Shown: positions 33,315 to 44,008, numbered from the stretch's first letter. The stretch: 64,000 bases of DNA from Sorex araneus (GCF_027595985.1 NC_073302.1:10356966-10420965), one strand, 5' to 3'. The notes: generated by a model from the letters alone, not told the origin. Numbers and translations: made by a program.

Positions 33315-34259
33315 TTATTCAGACTTAAAGAACATCATCTTATTAGCAAACAACTTTAGTGCTTGTTTTATATCTCTGTTTCTCAGACTATAGATGAAAG
33401 GGTTCAGCATGGGGGTGACTATCATATACATCACAGAAGCAGCTATTTTTTTCATATCAGACATGGACGGTGAAGAGAAAAAGTACACTTCTGCAATGGT
33501 CCCATAGAACAAAGCTACAACAAGGAGATGGGAACCACAGGTAGAAAGGACTTTGAAGAATTTCTTAGCAGAAGGATTTTTTAAGACAGTGGCCCATATG
33601 CAGATATAAGATCCCAGGATACAAACAAATGGAATACATAAACCCATTCCTCCTTCTATTAGTATGACCAGATTATTGAGTGAAGTGTCTGAACAGCTTA
33701 TCTCTAGCAATGCAGAGAGTTCACAGAAGAAATGAGGGATGGTAATATCATCACAGAAGGACACTTGGATCAAGAGCAGGGTGTGCATCAGTGAATGTGA
33801 AAAACTGAAGAGCCAGGACCAAGCTACAAATGAGATACATCGTTCCTGCCTCATGATCATGGTATAGTGGAGTGGCTGACAGATGGCTACATACCTGTCA
33901 TAGGCCATCACTGCAAGAATGAAATTGTCAGTACAAGCAAAAAATACTAAAAAATATACCTGACAAACACACCCTGAATAGGGGATGGATTTGTGATTAC
34001 TCTTCATGTCCATCAACATCTTGGGAACTGTGACAGATGATAAAGACACGTCATTGAAAGCCAAGAAACTGAGGAAGAAGTACATAGGGGTGTGGAGACG
34101 AGAGTCTATCTTGATGAGCAGGATGATGAGCAGGTTCCCCAGCACTGTGGTGAGGTACAAGACCAAGAAGAGCATCAAGAACAAATCCTGATCATCTGGT
34201 GGTACAGGGAGACCCATCAGGAGGAACTCAAAAACTCTGGTCTCATTCTCCCTCTTCAT
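33315..34259 (-). CDS. Olfactory receptor, family 1 (OR1J-like), intact, 314 aa, palindrome arm 1
   Basis: Full-length single-exon OR coding region: NET sequon at residues 5-7, GN at 41-42, LHTPMYFFLS, Cys97, MAYDRYVAIC at 118-127, Cys169/179/189, KVLSTCGSH at 236-244, PMLNPFIYSLRN at 283-294. GCVCQ at 96-100 adds an unusual extra Cys99 at the top of TM3. The start MKRENET is like human OR1J proteins as I remember them. On the minus strand a pyrimidine run ending in TAG (AG at 34275-34274) is a likely acceptor 13-14 nt before the ATG. The conserved promoter and first exon are at 36983-37285, implying an intron of about 2.7 kb. It is the inverted paralogue of the OR at 47816 (about 85% amino-acid identity by hand count). 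Both remain open, which suggests both are kept functional. Confidence 0.96.
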   Translation of the reverse strand: MKRENETRVFEFLLMGLPVPPDDQDLFLMLFLVLYLTTVLGNLLIILLIKIDSRLHTPMYFFLSFLAFNDVSLSSVTVPKMLMDMKSNHKSIPYSGCVCQVYFLVFFACTDNFILAVMAYDRYVAICQPLHYTMIMRQERCISFVAWSWLFSFSHSLMHTLLLIQVSFCDDITIPHFFCELSALLEISCSDTSLNNLVILIEGGMGLCIPFVCILGSYICIWATVLKNPSAKKFFKVLSTCGSHLLVVALFYGTIAEVYFFSSPSMSDMKKIAASVMYMIVTPMLNPFIYSLRNRDIKQALKLFANKMMFFKSE

Positions 34260-34275
34260 GTGCTCTTTTTCTTCT

Positions 34276-36635
34276 AGTAGTGAGTGAGAGGGAAATGTTA
34301 AGAACCTGGAGAGTCATGCTATAGTAACACAGCTTTTAAAGTGTTTAGTTTTAATAGACTTTTGTTCACACATCACCTGTGTGGATGCTATAATTACAAT
34401 ATACCATTAAAAAACAGCTCAGTTCAAGTTACTGTACAAACCCTTGTTCAAAGTACTATACACAAAATAAGCAAGCAATGCAAAGCCATAGTGTTGGAGG
34501 AGTGTAAACTTTTCATCATGCCAGGTCAATTTCAGTAACTTAGTGTCATAACGACAAGGATATTCACAATCAGACATTAGACATTTCTCCTTATAGGATA
34601 TGAAACTCTTTACATTGATGTACAATTTAAATATAAATTTACAATTTACAATGTAAATTTAAATATGTATAAACTTCTCTCTTCCAAATTGTTTCAGAGA
34701 TATGATTTTCCATCAATAAATGTGCCCATTAAAATAATGATGTCAAATATTAACCATTCATAAACATTATTCCAGGAACTATTGCATGTGTTTTGTTGTT
34801 TTACATATACTTTTTTAAATCCTCAGATAACATGAAGAAATCAATATTCAGTGATGAGGAACAAAGTCATAATATCTAAGTGTACAAAGTTGCATTGATG
34901 CTATAGATAATGGTGAAAGGAATGACAACATGTATCTAACCAGAATTTTTCTCTTAATTACAACACACTGGCTCTCCTATTCCTTATTTTTTACCATGTC
35001 TTGACATGCTAAGCTACATCACTCCAAACATAGTTGAAAAAGGGAATCTTTGCTGTCCTTTGTATTCAAGATAAATAGCAGGATGGCAAATATTCCTTAG
35101 AGGCTGAACTGCTCAGGGACACAGGTTATCTCTCTCCATGTTCTCATGTGAGGAGACACCACAATGAATTAGTGAACTATAACAAACAGAGAGACTTGAT
35201 GTTCATAGGATTCAAGTTTTGATTATTGTAGACCTTCACACAGGAAAAGAGGAACAGACCATGTTCACAAAGAGTGTGAGATACTTGTTTAGACAGATTT
35301 AATTCATAAACTTTCTATAAGTATTATTTCAGAATTTGGAGATTTATGAGCCTTGAAGATTTATGGCAAAACATTTAATTTGTGGAAAGATTATTATAAT
35401 CCCTCTTGTAGACTCAACACTGATTATTTTCCAGACAGAGGGCTGAATGATTAGTGAATATTTTTCAATTTAAAATATCAGTACAGCATTGTGATTGAGA
35501 CTAAGTCACTCTTTCTTTACCATGGAAACTAAATATGAGACAAACATACCATGTCCAGAATGTGGGTTAGACTATTTCTGACCTTACTGAGATACTGGAA
35601 CCAATGGCACAAGTTTGCACACTTACCTAGAGGAATAATGTGCCCGATCTTGCCTGCTCAGTGCAGTAATGTGGACATAACTGACAAACTCCTGAGTGTC
35701 TGTGGGCATAAAGATGAGCCCCATTTACTCACAGATACCATCAGAGAAATACTGTATAAATCAATCATTATTAATAACTAATAAAAGCAGAAAGCTTAGA
35801 TGACATGCAGAGATAACATCAGACACATAAAGGAAAGCAAAGATTATGCATCACCACATCACTGAGTTAGGTTTTCAAAACTCCCCCATGCTGACCATGG
35901 GTAAGTTCAGGAAATTTCTCCTCATTCTGATGCGCATATCTATATCTCTTACTACTCAGTATTCTCATGAATGAACTCTGATATCTGTTTACGGGTTGAG
36001 AATGTGAAAGATATTGAACAAGGGCAGGCTAGATATTTTATAATGAGGGTCCCAATCAGACTCAAAGTGCTCTGCACTTGCTTCCTAAGGCTTCCCTGAT
36101 GCTTTGTCTACTGATCATAGAGAAAAGAATCTTTAATTCTCATGTAGTTTTATTTATAACATTTTTTAGATCTTGCCTTTCTTCCCAGTCTCTCTCTGTG
36201 TCTTTAAACTTCATTTTGAGTATTAGTCTCATGTTGTTTTTCCGTATTGCAAAATGACTGCAATCCCTTTGTGTCTGTCCCTTCCTTCTGACTCATTTAC
36301 AGTAGAAACAGGGTTCAGAAAGACTGGTCCATGGTTGGAAACCTACCAGAAGTCAGAGGGAGAGAGCAGTTAGGATAGAGATGAGACCACTCTATCCTAG
36401 GACAATGATAGTTGGAAATGATCACTGTGGAAAGAACTGATTGTTGAAAGGAGGAAAAGGGATATACATGCTACTCATTCAGTACCTGTATTGCAAACTA
36501 TAATACCCAAAAGGAAAGAGAGAGAATGAGAGAAAGATAGAAAGAAGAAAGGTGTCTGTCGTAGATGCATTGAGTGTGGGTGGTATGATGGAAACGGGGA
36601 CATCGGTGATCTATCTCATGTGGTTCAATGAAAAA
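34276..36635 (-). other. Inferred intron of the OR at 33315
   Basis: Mirror of 45700-47799. It holds a plus-strand frame at 35551-35781 whose peptide (LPRGIMCPILPAQCSN.., LLSVCGHKD) is also readable in arm 2 at 46553-46747 on the minus strand. No domain recognised. No other content seen. Confidence 0.45.
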
Positions 36636-36639
36636 AATC

Positions 36640-36800
36640 TTGTTTTTGAGTCACATTCAATGGTATTAAGAGCTTATCACTGGCTCTCTGATCGGGGGGT
36701 TCCTCCTAGTGGTGCCTGGGAATACTTAGGCAAAGCTGGGGATCAAACAGGGTATTTGCAGGACAAATATCTTATCTCTTATCCTATCTTTCAAGTACTT
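36640..36800 (-). mobile_element. SINE type b, older than the palindrome
   Basis: GAGTCACATTCAATGGTATT.., GAGCTTATCACTGGCTCTCT, GCAAAGCTGGGGATCAAACA. The mirror copy is at 45540-45700. Confidence 0.7.
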
Positions 36801-36982
36801 CTACGTCTGTCTTTCTTACTGCATCATCAGAGATATCACATAAATACAGACACCTGTTGAGGAAACATACATTTGATCATATTAAACAAGCAAGAAATCA
36901 TCACGCAGCATATGCACATGGGATGCATGCACATACTTCTGTACACACAGAGACAGAACTTTCTCCCCTATTATAAGCTCAC

Positions 36983-37126
36983 TCTGATATCGTCACTCTT
37001 GGTAGGTAAAGAGCCTTATCATCCAGTTTGTATGTCTTCAGCTTCTGCAGTACTTAGGAGGACAAAATAGTGGGATGGAAACTTCTGTGAGCCCATTATC
37101 TCCTGACCTTTCTGTGTATGTCCTTG
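36983..37126 (-). other. Predicted non-coding first exon of the OR at 33315
   Basis: Runs on the minus strand from about 25 bp past the TATA box to a conserved donor, ATCAGA|GTGAGC (GT at 36982-36981). The partner acceptor is at 34275-34274. The exon includes GACATACACAGAAA, shared with the other two predicted first exons. Start coordinate approximate; no RNA evidence. Confidence 0.45.
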
Positions 37127-37285
37127 ACCTACAAGTCAATAAAGAAACCATTTTATAAACCTCATAGAGGACTAAGTCAAAGTTCCTGAGCTCCTGTTAA
37201 AGAAAGGTAATTGCCACAGCCCAATTAAACCTTGGGGAGGTGGTTGAGCAGAGCTGCTCAGGCCACCTGAGAGTTTTCCAGGTAT
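37127..37285 (-). promoter_or_regulatory. Putative OR promoter (for the OR at 33315)
   Basis: Read on the minus strand: CTCTCAGGTGGCCTGAGCAG, then O/E-like CCTCCCCAAGGT (37240-37229), the homeodomain-type TTTAATTGGG directly beside it, a CAGGAGCTCAGGAAC block, and TATAAA at 37157-37152. It is nearly identical in order and spacing to 45062-45207 in the other palindrome arm, and more distantly like 7330-7510. O/E to TATA distance is about 75-90 bp in all three. Confidence 0.7.
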
Positions 37286-37945
37286 CAAGGGTCCCCACAA
37301 TGGAACTGCCTGTTAAGTTTCTGCTGGACACAGGAATGGCTGGGATGTTTTCCAAACATCAATGAAGCCAATGCACAGGTCTGACAGGGCTTGTTTTGGG
37401 TCTCTGCCAGACACTCCTACTTTTCCCTAAATAGGTAAAGTAACTTCCCTCAGCCTTGCTTCAGAAGGCTGAAAGAAATATACGTTAGTTAATTATTTCT
37501 GTAATTATAAATCTTTTATTACTATGTTATTAGGTCATGCAAGCTAAGAAACATAGATGCATAATATACATCTATTGTTACCATAAATTTCACATATTTT
37601 AGCAAAAGATCATTCAATAGCTTAGTCATTGCTATTGAATCAGAATGGATAGTTTTTGAACGGAGCTGCCAATTGATTAATATGGTCTTCATATGTTAAC
37701 TGCTGAGTTACTTACACTGTCCTCATACAACAGCACTACTATGTGACACAAACATTCAGCAAGTCATCAGCACAATAATATCCCCTTCATATTTAACAAG
37801 TATTTATATGCACTTCCTCTTCCGAGGCAGATCAGAGCTTCATTCAGACTTCTCAGAAAGAGGTTCCAAGTACATTATCCTTCTCAAGTTTTCCATCCAC
37901 ACAATTTGTTCAACTCAGCCCTGTCCCCAGTTATTATGATACATT
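37286..37945 (-). other. Region upstream of the OR promoter, conserved between arms
   Basis: Mirror of 44395-45061. Conservation continues unbroken for over 600 bp upstream of the promoter (for example TGTCCAGCAGAAACTTAACAGG on the minus strand side). It could hold further regulatory sites, but shared ancestry alone explains the similarity. Confidence 0.5.
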
Positions 37946-38293
37946 AATATGCTACATTAATATGCCTAGTTTCCAAATAGGTCAGCTTCTTAACTATCTG
38001 CATAACAAGCTGTTTATGCTTCTGCTTATGTTTCTAACTTTCCCACTACTGAAACAGTACATCAAGATAAGGAATTTCTGAAGCCAAAGGAGTACATGGG
38101 GCATAAAACAAAACCAGTTTAACCCTTACATATTACAATGCCAAGTGTAATTCTTATATCTAAGACTTGCCTATTGACTAAATCAAATCTTAGTTTTTAT
38201 TTGATTATTATACATGCTTCATAATTGAAGACTCCCAAATGTCTTTGACCACTATTGATTCTCTAAATCAAACTGTTGTTTATTTTCTTTCCC

Positions 38294-38471
38294 TTTTTTT
38301 TTTTTTTTGTTATTTGGGTCACACCCAGCGATGGTCGGGGTTGCTCCTGGCTCTGCACTCAGAAATTACTCCTGGCGGTGCTGGAAGGACCATATGCGAT
38401 GCTAAGGACCGAAACCAGGTCTGCCTCATGCAAGGCAAATGCCCTCCTCTCTATACTATTACTCCGGCCCC
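38294..38471 (-). mobile_element. SINE type b, in the arm-1-only segment
   Basis: Poly(T) start, GGGTCACACCCAGCGATGGT, GAAATTACTCCTGGCGGTGC, ACCGAAACCAGGTCTGCCTC (B box), TATTACTCCGGCCCC head. Confidence 0.9.
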
Positions 38472-39095
38472 TGTTTTTTTCTTTTCACTGTTATAGACAA
38501 TGGAAAGCAGGCACATGATATTCAACTTCAACTCTCACCCACACACTCTGCTCTCTCCTCTTCTATGCTCTATTTTAAGTTTCTAGTTTATTTGAAGAAT
38601 ATGAATCTTTCTACTGAATTATCTTCAAATGCTTTTTAAATATCAGTAAACGTGTAATATTTGGTGAGAACACAGCGATTGTCTAATGGGGGAATAGAGA
38701 AGGGAGTGAAGGGACATTCCTGGAAAGGAAGTTTAGATTAAGATGAAGGACTCTGGTACACATGCCAGTGACTTTAGGTTTTATTTTGTAAATGAAGTGA
38801 GTGTCATTTTTATTACTCTGGCAGGGCTGAGAATAGTCTGAAAGGACAGATGATGGGAGAAGAGTGACTACAGATCAGTCATAATGTTACTACAAGAGTA
38901 AGAGTTCTTACAAGTCAGTTTTCCTCACAACAAAATAAATGTGTTTGACATTATTTGGAAAAATAAAACAATACTTCATTTGCCTTATACAGTTTGACAT
39001 TATTTGGAAAAATAAAACAATACTTGATTTGCCTTATACCGTTAATACTATGTGTCCTACTCTTTGTCTTCTTCATTGTAATTTCATTTGCAGTG

Positions 39096-39960
39096 GGGGG
39101 TTTTGGGGCCACACCAAACAATTTTCAGGGCTTACACCTGGCTCTGTGATCAAGTATTACTCCTGGGTTCAGCCTGGGGATCATAGATGGTACCTGGGAT
39201 TGAAACTGGGTTGACTACATGCAAGGCAAACCACCCTATCTGCTGTACTGTTCTTTTTTTTTTAAATAAAAATTTTATTTTATTAAATCACCATGTGGAA
39301 GATTACAATGCTTTTAGGCTTAGATCTCAGTTATACAATGCAGAAACAACCATCCCTTCACCAGCACCCATTTACCACCACCAAAAAAAAAAAAAAAACA
39401 CGGTACACCTCCCATCCCGTCCCCCCACCCCCCGCCTTGTAACTGATAACTTTCATTTTACTTTCTGTTTACTTTGGTTTGGTTAAATTCAATATTTCAA
39501 CACAAACCTCACTATTGTTGTTAGGAGTACCCCACTAGATTCAGACCTACTGTGAAAACAAATGAGATTGCGCGGCCGCACTAGCGGCCGCGAAGTTTTG
39601 AATTTCAGTACTTTAACAATTAAGTCCAGGGAGATTTCTACCAGATATTGGATCATTGCAGGCTTGAAAATCCAATTTGTGGTCGTCATAATATGGTGGA
39701 CACCGTGCCCTTCATCCCCGGAGAGAAAGAGGCGAGAGAGAGAGAGAAATACCTTTCCCCTCCTGGGCGGGCACGGGGCCGAGGCTTAGTTCTCAGACTG
39801 GAGACATTCTGCGAGGAGTTGCCCATGCCGAAAGAGGTTTTCTTGGTTTGGATTCACGCTTGTGCAGCTGCGGAGAGGCCGCACATGCATGCGGCCCCCG
39901 GGATCACATCTCGGTGGTGGCCCTATCTGTTGTACTGTTACTCTGGCCCTCATTTTAATT
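39096..39960 (-). mobile_element. SINE type b split by a retroelement insertion
   Basis: The left part 39096-39252 (TTGGGGCCACACCAAACAAT, GATTGAAACTGGGTTGACTA) and right part 39921-39955 (TGTACTGTTACTCTGGCCC) are two halves of one SINE. The 19-bp SINE stretch from CCCTATCTG to TACTGTT is duplicated at the break. Confidence 0.88.
39253..39920 (-). mobile_element. Composite retroelement with L1 3' UTR, nested in a SINE
   Basis: Antisense poly(A), L1 3' UTR (about 39263-39690, including two GCGGCCGC octamers at 39572-39592), then about 230 bp of GC-rich sequence unlike L1 (39690-39920, with GGGCGGGCACGGGGCCGAGG). Target-site duplication at 39234-39252 and 39921-39939 (18 of 19 identical). No coding capacity. 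Same design as 50927-51555 and 53311-54377. Confidence 0.82.
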
Positions 39961-40059
39961 TCATTTTAAGATGCTAGCCTGGACAGCTTAAATTAACTTC
40001 AGATCCTATTAATTGGGTGCAACCTATAATCTGAAAATCATTCCTATACATGGTTGATT

Positions 40060-40310
40060 GGGCTGGAGTGATAGCACAGCAGGTAGGGTGTATGCCTTGC
40101 ACTCGGTCGATCTGGGTTCAATTCCTCCGCCCCTCTCGGAGAGACCGGCAAGCTACTGAGAGTATCTCGCCTGCACAGCAGAGCCTGGCAAGCTAACTGT
40201 GGTGTATTTAATATGCCAAAAACAGTAACAAGTCTCACAATGGAGACCTCACTGGTGACCGCTCGAGCAAATCGATGAGCAACGGGATGACAGTGATACA
40301 GTGATACAGA
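40060..40310 (+). mobile_element. SINE type a, near-consensus
   Basis: GGGCTGGAGTGATAGCACAG head, GGGTTCAATTCCTCCGCCCC (B box), CTCTCGGAGAGACCGGCAAG, TATGCCAAAAACAGTAACAA, then GCTCGAGCAAATCGATGAGC and CAGTGATACAGTGATACA tail repeats. It lies at the right edge of the segment 37946-40309 missing from arm 2. Confidence 0.95.
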
Positions 40311-40689
40311 ATATGTCCTCCAGTGTAAAAGAAACTTCTTTATTATATCTGCTCAAACAATACACTTTAGGAGAGGTTATGAAATTAATTCTCCCCTCAC
40401 TCCGCCATAACGTAGCACTAGCTTGGATAATCAGGAGCAGTATTGGGATGCCAGATTCCTAGTTGTGGCTGGTTTGGTCCAGAGAAAAGGCCCACTGAGT
40501 TCTCAACACTGATGTCTCTTCTTTAATGCCATTTATTTCATTACATTTAGTTGTTTTCATGAAAATAGGGAGATAATAGAGACAAAGGATTTTATTTAGA
40601 TCAATTCTTTGTTCTATTTTATTTATGCAGCACAGACTGATCGTGGAGAAAATTTAGGGAAATGATTAATTCTACCACATTAAATTTTT

Positions 40690-41692
40690 TCAATTAATTT
40701 TCAGTGAGATACACAGTCACAAAGTTGTTTGTGATTCAGTCATACAGTTTTCCAACCCCACACCTTCGCTCGAGTGCATTTCCCACCACCAATGTCCCCA
40801 GTTTGCCTATCTCCTCCCTCCCTGGATGCCTCTATGGCAGGCATTTTTATTTCTCTCTCTCTCTTTCCTTTTGAGCATTATGTTTTACAGTGCAGATCTT
40901 GAAAGACAACCATTTATATCCATTTACCTACTTTCAACACCTGACTCTTGTTCAGAGGGATCATTACCAGCAATTATTTTCACCCTGGTCCCTTCTTTAT
41001 CTTACCGCACTTTATCCTGCCCCCACCCCTCCACTGCTCTTGTGGCAAGTTTTCAACCATTGACCAGTCCTCCTGGGCCCTAATTTTCCCTGGCCTTAAA
41101 TATTAGTTTCATACTACTTTCCTTTTTTCATATTCCACAAATGAATGTGGTCATTCTATATCTGTCCTTCTCTTTCTGACTCATTTGCAGCATGGTACTT
41201 ACCATGTTCATCAAGATATAATCAAATTTCATGGCTTTATTTTTCCTAATCAATACACAGTATTCCATTGTGCAGATATGCCATTGTTTTGTTTTTTTTT
41301 AAATCGAATTGTCTGTTTTCTGGCACTTGAGTTGTTTCCAGATTCTGGCTATTTTGGATAGTGCTGCAATAAACATAGGAATGCATATGGTGTTTGTGAT
41401 GTGTGGTTGTGGATCCCCAGGTTATTTTTCCAGAAGTGTAATTGCTGGGTCAAATTCTAGTTTTTTTGAGTAATGTCCATATTGTTTTTCAAAAAGGCAG
41501 GACTAATTGGCATTCCTACCAACAATGAAAGAAAATCCCTCTCTCCCCGCATATGCACCAGCACTGAATATTCTTGTACTTTATGATGTGTGCCAATTTC
41601 TGTGAGCTGATATCTCATTGTTGTTTTGATTTGCATATTCCTGATAAGTATTGATGGAGAGCATTATTTCATGTGCCTTATGGCCATTTGAA
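40690..41692 (-). mobile_element. L1 3' part, inner end of palindrome arm 1
   Basis: Antisense L1 3' UTR (CACAGTCACAAAGTTGTTTG, CAGGGATCATTACC-like region) and ORF2 end. It mirrors 42765-44008 including the junction with flanking unique DNA, so it is the same original insertion. It stops abruptly at 41692 inside ORF2. Confidence 0.88.
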
Positions 41693-42764
41693 TCGATGTA
41701 TCAAGAGTACCACACCACATCTGATACACTACTTTAAGAAATAAAATATGACAAAAGTAAATGGAGAAATGTACCCTGCTCTTGGATTGGGAGAATTAAC
41801 ATTGTCAAAATGGCAATACTCCCCAAAGCATTATACAGATTCAATGGCAGTCCCTATAAGAACACCCAGAATTTTTTTCAAAGAAATAGAACAAATACTT
41901 TTAAAATCCATATGGAATAATAAACCCCAAAAAATAGCTAAAGCAATCCTTGGGACCAAGGAGACGAGAAGCATCACCTTCCCCGACTTCAAACTATATT
42001 ACAAAGCAGTAGGAATTCAAATAGCATGGTATTGGAATAAAGACAGATCCATAGACCAAAGGAAGAGAGTTGAATATCTTGACACAGACTTTCAAATATA
42101 TGGTCATTTAAACTTTGGTAAAGGAGCAAAGATATCCTCTTTTATAAGTGGTCCTGGAAAAACTGGGCAGCTACATGTAAAAAAAATGAACTCAGAACTC
42201 TACATAATGCTATCCAGAAAAGTCCGATCAAAATGCATTAAAGAGCTTAATAACAAAACTGAATCTATGAGGTCCATGAGAGAAAACATAGGCAAAACCT
42301 TCCATACGTTGAAGCTAAGGAAGGCCATTTTCAAAGATAAAACACCTGTTACCAAGCGTGGAAGGAACGATAAACAAACAAGACTACATTAAGCTAAGAA
42401 GGCTTTACCACTAAAACAACTGGTGACCAAGATACAAAAAGAGTCCATGACGGTGGTGGGAACATTGGTGGTTGAGAATGGACACTGGTGGAGGGATGGG
42501 TACTTGATCATTGTATGACTGAAATGTGAGAACTAAAGTTTGTAAGTTTGTAACTGTACCTCATGGCGGTTCATTAAAAAATTTTAAAAATTAATTTTAA
42601 AAAAAAGATAGCCCATGGAATGGGAAAAATTACTTACACAAAACCCATCTGGTAAGGGGTTAGTATCAAAGATATTTAAGATACTGGTAATACTTTACAA
42701 GAAAAAGATATCCAACCCCATCAAAACATGGGGAGTAGAAATGAACAGATATTTTCTTAAAGAA
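41693..42764. repeat. Palindrome spacer within an L1 ORF2 C-terminal region
   Basis: This is the only part of the axis without a mirror copy. It is plus-strand L1 ORF2 sequence continuous with the L1 of arm 2. The encoded C-terminal part of ORF2p is partly open at 41748-42392, with stretches such as WNNKPQKIAKAILG. A short 5'-truncated L1 3' end with an A-rich tail (about 42446-42607) is inserted in it. The arm-1 L1 stops at 41692, so the duplication breakpoint fell inside this L1. Confidence 0.7.
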
Positions 42765-43346
42765 GAAATTCAAATGCCTAAAAAGCACATGAAATAATGC
42801 TCTCCATCAACAATTATCAGGAATATGCAAATCAAAGCAACAATGAGACATCATCTCACACAACAGAGACTGGCACATATCATAAAGTACAAGAATAACC
42901 AGTGCTGGTGCAGATGCGGGGAGAGAGGGACTCTCGTTGTTGGTGGGAATGTCAACTGGTCTGACCGTTTTGGAAAACAATATGGACATTAATCAAAACA
43001 ACTAGAATTTGATCAAACAATTGCACTTCTGGAAAAATTACCTGGGGATCCACAACCACACAACAGAAACACCATATGCACTTCTATGTTCATTGCAGCG
43101 CTATTCAAAATAGCCAAAATCAGGAAACAACCCAAGTGCCCAAAAACTGACAACTAGATTTTTTTTAAAAAATGGTACATCTGCACAATGGAATACTGTG
43201 ACTTGGTTAGGAAAAATAAAGTCACGAAATTTGATTATGAATTGATGGACATGGAGAGTATTATGCTGCAAAATGAGTCAGAAAGAGAAGGACAGTCATA
43301 GAATAACCACATTCATTTGTGGATTATTCAAAAAATAAAATAAAAT

Positions 43347-43549
43347 GGGGTTGGAGCGATAGCACAGCTGTAGGGTGTTCGACTTTCACGCGGCTGACCC
43401 ATGTTCGATTCCTCCGCCCCTCTCGGAGATCCTGGCAAGCTACCAATGGCGTATTGGATACGCCAAAACAGTAACAATAAGTCTCACAATGACAGATGTC
43501 ACTGGTACCCGCCCGAACAAATCGATGAGCAATGGGGTGACAGTGACAA
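43347..43549 (+). mobile_element. SINE type a with internal deletion, arm-2 specific
   Basis: GGGGTTGGAGCGATAGCACA head, CATGTTCGATTCCTCCGCCC B box, RTE-like tail. About 46 bp present in other copies between two GGCAAGCTACC-type repeats is missing, consistent with deletion between direct repeats. It is absent from the mirror site in arm 1. Confidence 0.9.
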
Positions 43550-43800
43550 AAATAAAATATTATGAAACTAATATCTAGGCCAGGGAAAACAGGGCCCAGG
43601 AGGACTGGTCAATGGTTGGAAGCTTGCCACAAGAGCAGTGGAGGTGGGTGGCAGGACAAAAGGCAAGTAGGATAAAGAAGGGACCAGTATGAGAATAATG
43701 GTTGGAAATGATCCCTCTGAACAAGGGTAAAGTGTTGAAAGTAGGTAAATGGATATAAACGGTTCTCTTTCAAGATCTGCATTGCAAAACATTATGCTCA

Positions 43801-43803
43801 AAA

Positions 43804-43845
<42 letters not shown>
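43801..43845. repeat. (GA)n microsatellite
   Basis: About 18 GA units within the L1 3' UTR; the arm-1 L1 has a short CT tract at the equivalent place (about 40852-40865). Confidence 0.95.
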
Positions 43846-44008
43846 AAGAAGACAAGTGCCTGTCATAAAGGCATCAGGATAGGGAGAGTGAGGGAAACTG
43901 GGGACATTGGTGCTGGGAAATGCACTTGAGAGAAGGTGTGGGGTTGGAACACTGTATGACTGAATCACAGACAACTTTGTAAGTGTGTATCCCACAGTGA
44001 TTCAATTG

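Larger units (their letters stand above)
18640..41692 (+). repeat. Inverted duplication (palindrome), arm 1
   Basis: Read against the reverse complement of 42765-55490, this arm matches block by block. 18860-19470 pairs with 54840-55450; 19613-19929 with 52131-52430; 20117-20318 with 50840-50925 plus 51556-51740; 28199-28292 with 50735-50820; 29392-29740 with 49690-50011; 32410-37945 with 44395-49690; 40310-41692 with 42765-44395. Gaps are mostly retroelement insertions with target-site duplications. Two larger segments (29741-32409 and 37946-40309) occur only in this arm. The arm carries one intact OR and its promoter. Outer and inner limits are good to within tens of bases. Confidence 0.88.
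41723..44008 (+). mobile_element. L1 3' part (ORF2 C-terminus and 3' UTR), spacer and arm 2
   Basis: ORF2 C-terminal coding at 41748-42392 and 42615-42797 (MEWEKLLTQNPSGKGLVSKI), then the region homologous to GTVHNCQ-type ends and the 3' UTR. Interrupted by a short L1 3' end (about 42446-42607, own A-rich tail) and by a SINE (43347-43549). A (GA)n tract lies at 43805-43842. Confidence 0.88.

Noticed and set aside
39572-39592. Two NotI-type octamers suggesting a cloning linker or vector contamination
   Set aside because: Related GCGGCC sequence occurs at the same place in other L1 3' UTR copies in the window (53530, 62050).
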